Below, piece by piece: positions 29,893 through 34,668 of a stretch of DNA of 34,668 nt. Location: the NCBI GenBank assembly GCA_016933595.1, contig JAFGAQ010000060.1:1-34668 (forward strand), in the 5' to 3' direction. The translations under genes and the position numbers were made by a program. The stretch comes from Opitutales bacterium. Its GTDB lineage: Bacteria; Verrucomicrobiota; Verrucomicrobiia; Opitutales; JAFGAQ01. The notes below the pieces were generated by a model. It did not search any database and was not told the origin of the DNA. It saw only the letters and a list, made by a program, of their open reading frames with translations. How positions within the stretch are numbered: the first letter of the stretch is position 1; every line of letters begins with the position of its first letter.

Positions 29893-31263
29893 TCAGCATT
29901 TGCCGGACGCCTTGAGGATCGCCTTGGCCAGCGTCTTGCTGTCGGGAATAATGGACGCGTAGGCAAGCCTACCCTGAATACAAATACTCGGGATAGCATC
30001 CACTCCCAGCTTCCGCATAGCGGCAAGTCCTTCCTTGGTCGTGATCTTGTGCTCGACCACTTCGATGGGATCTCCAACTGCCTCAGCGGCATCACGGGCT
30101 GCAAGCACCATATACTGACATGGAGCACACGCAGCGGAGTTCAAGGTCACCACATCTATCCGGATGCGATCCAGTGAATCATAGTCCGGCAAATCAATAT
30201 CCGGAAGATCCCCCCCGTCCGCATGAGCCTCAAGGGTTCGAACCACATCCCGTTCATACGGATCATGGACCAAACGCGCTACCGCCTCGAGATTCGCCGG
30301 TGGAACGGCATAGGGCAGATCACAACCGGGGGCCAAAATGAAACCGGACGCTCCACCCTTGTCCAGACAATCGATGGCATCCTTCTGGCACTCCAACGGT
30401 GAACCCAGCAACAGTGTCGTCGTGAGCTTCAGGTTTCCGCCAAATGACTTCCCGGCCTTTTGGGCAACCGAACGCAAAACCGCTAGATCAATGTTTTCAT
30501 CCACCGATACATTGTCACAATGGGTCTCACACATCACCTCCAGGTTGCGGGTGGCATCCCCACAGACGAACAGACTCGAAAGCCTCCCCGCTTCGGCAAT
30601 CGCATCAAAAACCCGATTCAAGGGTCCGGATACAAAACGTAAGAAATGCTCAGACGATATCTGACTGATCATGGGATCAACCACAGCCAAAACATCAACC
30701 CCCGCGTCCAGATACGCCTTTGCCATCCGGCAAGCAACATCCGCACAATATGCCATCAACTGGTCCGCCGAATCCTCATCACAGATCAAATCCATGAACA
30801 ACTCGGCACTCCTCAGGTGCAAGGCAAGCGTCAATGGTCCGGTAATGAGTCCATACAACGCCACATCCTTACCAATTCCGGACTTGAGCCGACGGGTCGC
30901 TTCGATCACCACAGGCAAACGACCGGAGTTCGCGTCAAATGCGGGCAACACTCCGATATCCACCGGCATTTGGCCCGCTAACGGATGAGATTTAACCGCA
31001 GGCGGTGTCTCGGAGGCCCACTCCAATTCACATCCCAACATCTCGGCCTCTATCTGTAAATCAAATACAATCGGAACACCATCCGGCTTGTATCGATCAC
31101 AAACGTGCAACACTCCCTTCTCGATCAGGTTTGCATCCCGCAAAAACAACTCCGGATCCGCCCCAATCAAACTCCCGGCATGCACTCCGGCGAAAGGCAC
31201 CCAAGGGATTCGCTCGGGCGTCTCTCCACGTAGGGCCTTCAACAAAATTTCCTTTCCTGTCAT
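29893..31263 (-). CDS. Uroporphyrinogen decarboxylase-like (MtaA/CmuA-type corrinoid methyltransferase superfamily) protein with C-terminal thioredoxin-like domain
   Basis: 456 aa; MTGKEILLKALRGETPERIPWVPFAGVHAG (UroD/MtaA N-terminus), SLFVCGDATRNLEVM, SFGGNLKLTTTLLLGSP, then a C-terminal 88 aa domain IDVVTLNSAACAPCQYMVLAARDAAEAVGD...GVDAIPSICIQGRLAYAS. Confidence 0.85.
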   Translation of the reverse strand: MTGKEILLKALRGETPERIPWVPFAGVHAGSLIGADPELFLRDANLIEKGVLHVCDRYKPDGVPIVFDLQIEAEMLGCELEWASETPPAVKSHPLAGQMPVDIGVLPAFDANSGRLPVVIEATRRLKSGIGKDVALYGLITGPLTLALHLRSAELFMDLICDEDSADQLMAYCADVACRMAKAYLDAGVDVLAVVDPMISQISSEHFLRFVSGPLNRVFDAIAEAGRLSSLFVCGDATRNLEVMCETHCDNVSVDENIDLAVLRSVAQKAGKSFGGNLKLTTTLLLGSPLECQKDAIDCLDKGGASGFILAPGCDLPYAVPPANLEAVARLVHDPYERDVVRTLEAHADGGDLPDIDLPDYDSLDRIRIDVVTLNSAACAPCQYMVLAARDAAEAVGDPIEVVEHKITTKEGLAAMRKLGVDAIPSICIQGRLAYASIIPDSKTLAKAILKASGKC

Positions 31264-31508
31264 GATTCCATTCCGGTTGAAATAACAGCCGACGCCTCGA
31301 TCAAATCGGCGTCTAAATCGTTTGAGACTCTATTCCGCATCCCTCGTGCAGACAAGAACCGGGTTATTCTAACGTTAGATCCTTCTCTCCGCGAGTTCGT
31401 CAATACCGGATGTCATTTCACTCTCCACTCGAAGCCCTCCGCCTCAGCTCTCCCGCTTTGGTATCCAGCGAATTTCACAGAGTTTCAAAAATAGCTCTTG
31501 AATCCGCT

Positions 31509-31540
31509 GCCGCTTTCAACAGAAACTAAGCGGCTTTTTT
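31509..31540 (+). terminator. Intrinsic terminator-like hairpin in the gdhA upstream region
   Basis: GCCGCTT-TCAACAGAAACT-AAGCGGC followed by TTTTTT on the plus strand, with no plus-strand CDS directly upstream. Confidence 0.65.
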
Positions 31541-31584
31541 CCACGGCAGCCCCATCCTGCGGATGTCCAACCTTAACCCATGCT

Positions 31585-31596
31585 GAATCATGATTC
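31585..31596. promoter_or_regulatory. Perfect 12-bp palindrome upstream of gdhA, possible operator
   Basis: GAATCATGATTC, about 83 bp upstream of the gdhA ATG. Confidence 0.3.
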
Positions 31597-31642
31597 CATT
31601 AAGCTAGTCTCCCCGGGACACCTGTCTCGGGAAAAGTGCTGA

Positions 31643-33019
<1,377 letters not shown>

Positions 33020-33057
33020 TCGTTCAAGAATTCTGATTCGTTACAGATTCCCACACA

Positions 33058-33089
33058 AGACCCGGTCATCTATTGGACCGGGTCTTTTT
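33058..33089 (+). terminator. Intrinsic terminator downstream of gdhA
   Basis: AAGACCCGGTC-ATCTATTG-GACCGGGTCTTTTTG. Confidence 0.92.
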
Positions 33090-33111
33090 GTTTTCAACCT
33101 TTGCTCTTCAA

Positions 33112-33363
33112 TTATAATCCTTCGGCCGTGTCCTGAGACAACGGCACTCCTGCCTTCTGAAGATCATAGGCATGCACCAGATTGCAGGAATAGAAACCAT
33201 GGAGCGATACCAACGATCCGATTTCATAAAAACAGAGTCCGTCGCCCATCCTTCTGTCCATGAGCCGCTTATGCAATAGAACCACCACACCACGTAAGGT
33301 CGCGCAATTTTGTTCTCTTCCCATATCATCTCCAGCCCGGATTAGATTTGAAAAAGCGGTCAC
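33112..33363 (-). CDS. Hypothetical small protein (uncertain)
   Basis: 83 aa ORF (possible shorter start at MGREQNCATLRGVVVLLHKRLMDRRMGDGLCFYEIGSLVSLHGFYS). No recognised domain; fills an otherwise empty gap. Confidence 0.25.
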   Translation of the reverse strand: MTAFSNLIRAGDDMGREQNCATLRGVVVLLHKRLMDRRMGDGLCFYEIGSLVSLHGFYSCNLVHAYDLQKAGVPLSQDTAEGL

Positions 33364-33495
33364 ATTCCGTTTTCATATATTCTTTCAACTCCCCAATCAC
33401 CCCATCGACATCACACCCTACAGCGTTGTCGCACGGGACACTGATTGATCCCTAAATCACGCATCCCACCCAAGGATAATTCCGAATATACCATC

Positions 33496-34668
33496 ATGAG
33501 CACACTGGACCTCATTCTGTTCGTCGTCGCTGTCGTCGGCGTCATTTCTCTTGGCATCTGGAAGAGCCAGGACGGAACCACCGACGAAAAAACCGCCAGC
33601 GGTTACTTTCTCGCAGGCCGGGGGCTGACCTGGTGGCTCGTCGGGTTTTCGCTCATCGCTGCGAATATTTCCACCGAGCAGTTTGTCGGAATGTCAGGAA
33701 AAGCAGCCGACTGGCTGGGACTGGCGATTGCCTCCTACGAGTGGATGGCGGCAATCACGCTTATCGTGGTTGCTTTTGTATTCTTACCCAAACTCCTCAA
33801 AACCGGGATCTATACCATTCCCGAGTTCCTCGAATACCGTTATGGAGTGCTTTCCCGAACCGTTATGGCAATAGCAACCATGGTGATTCTGGTCGGGGTT
33901 CCCACCGCTTCTGTAATCTTCTCCGGAGCCAAGGTCATTTCGGTCTTTTTCCAAGACACCACCCTATTCGGACTTCCCCTTGGAAATATCACAGTTGGAT
34001 GCTGGATTATCGGGATTTCGGCGGCAGTCTACGTCTTCGTGGGCGGATTAAAGGCGTGTGCCTGGACAGACCTCATATGGGGAACCGCCCTCATCCTGGG
34101 GGGCGCGATGGTGATGATCCTCGCCTTCAACACATTGTCCACCAAACCCGCCGAAGAGCTTTTCCAAACCAAGGTTGCCAATTCCTCCGCAACGGTGGAA
34201 GACATCGCAAATGCGGGTGCATGGGAACGTTTCATGCTCCTGAATGACGGGAAAGACGGCGAGGCAGTCGCAGTCGATGGGCCCAACGCAAGTGGAGGCA
34301 AGATGCACCTGGTCAGACCAAAAGCCGATCCCGAAATCCCATGGACAGTTCTTATTATTGGACTCTGGATCCCCAACTTCTTCTACTGGGGGCTCAACCA
34401 ATACATCGTTCAACGTTCGCTCGGATCGAAATCGCTCGCGGAAGGTCAAAAGGGGGTCGTTTTCGCGGCTGCTCTCAAGATCATTATCCCCTTTGTGGTC
34501 GTCATCCCCGGAATGCTGGCTTTTAATCTTTTCAACGGGGATCTGCGTTCTCAGGCCGACCTTAAAAATCAGGTAATTCTCCAGGAATTTGACGCCGGCA
34601 GCTATGATCGGGTCATTCCCTTCACTCTCGAGTATGCCCGGATTTCATCTGAAAAAGCATCCGAAATA
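33496..34668 (+). CDS. Sodium:solute symporter (SSS/SGLT-like family), truncated at the right window edge
   Basis: MSTLDLILFVVAVVGVISLGIWKSQ...SGYFLAGRGLTWWLVGFSLIAANISTEQFVGMSGKAADWLGLAIASYEWMAAITLIVVAFVFLPKLLKTGIYTIPEFLEYRYG; SSS N-terminal motif. Read from ATG 33496 to the window end with no stop seen. Confidence 0.93.
   Translation, partial: MSTLDLILFVVAVVGVISLGIWKSQDGTTDEKTASGYFLAGRGLTWWLVGFSLIAANISTEQFVGMSGKAADWLGLAIASYEWMAAITLIVVAFVFLPKLLKTGIYTIPEFLEYRYGVLSRTVMAIATMVILVGVPTASVIFSGAKVISVFFQDTTLFGLPLGNITVGCWIIGISAAVYVFVGGLKACAWTDLIWGTALILGGAMVMILAFNTLSTKPAEELFQTKVANSSATVEDIANAGAWERFMLLNDGKDGEAVAVDGPNASGGKMHLVRPKADPEIPWTVLIIGLWIPNFFYWGLNQYIVQRSLGSKSLAEGQKGVVFAAALKIIIPFVVVIPGMLAFNLFNGDLRSQADLKNQVILQEFDAGSYDRVIPFTLEYARISSEKASEI

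Noticed and set aside
29874-30128. N-terminal extension of the CobW-like GTPase ORF
   Set aside because: Overlaps the thioredoxin-like domain of the upstream gene in another frame; the GTPase fold begins at MSDPIPVLLVSGFLGSGKTT.

Overview
The window looks like a core chromosomal segment from a member of Verrucomicrobiota, probably the Opitutales/Puniceicoccales; that assignment is inferred from gene content and the lpxC-fabZ fusion, not from a search. On the minus strand it carries the classic tRNA-Thr / tuf / tRNA-Trp / secE / nusG / rplK / rplA / rplJ / rplL / rpoB / rpoC block. Around that block are argS (truncated at the left edge), a pyrimidine-nucleoside phosphorylase, efp, a NUDIX hydrolase, fmt, a LysM protein, parB, lpxC-fabZ, a CsgG/DUF4810/DUF799 lipoprotein triad, tsf-rpsB, a VWA protein, ilvD, a CobW-like GTPase, a UroD/MtaA-like protein fused to a thioredoxin-like domain, gdhA and a sodium:solute symporter (truncated at the right edge). 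I saw no CRISPR array, transposon, prophage or rRNA. The observations most worth a second look are: (1) a probable 6S RNA gene directly downstream of rpoC and sharing a bidirectional terminator with parB; (2) an uncharacterised protein with a PD-(D/E)XK-like motif and an N-terminal hydrophobic segment, encoded in the same tight run as the CsgG/DUF4810/DUF799 lipoproteins; (3) a UroD/MtaA-like protein with a C-terminal CAPC thioredoxin-like domain, encoded next to a G3E GTPase; (4) an EF-P with Arg at position 32; (5) a structured intergenic region upstream of gdhA containing an orphan terminator. All family calls come from reading motifs; no database search was run.
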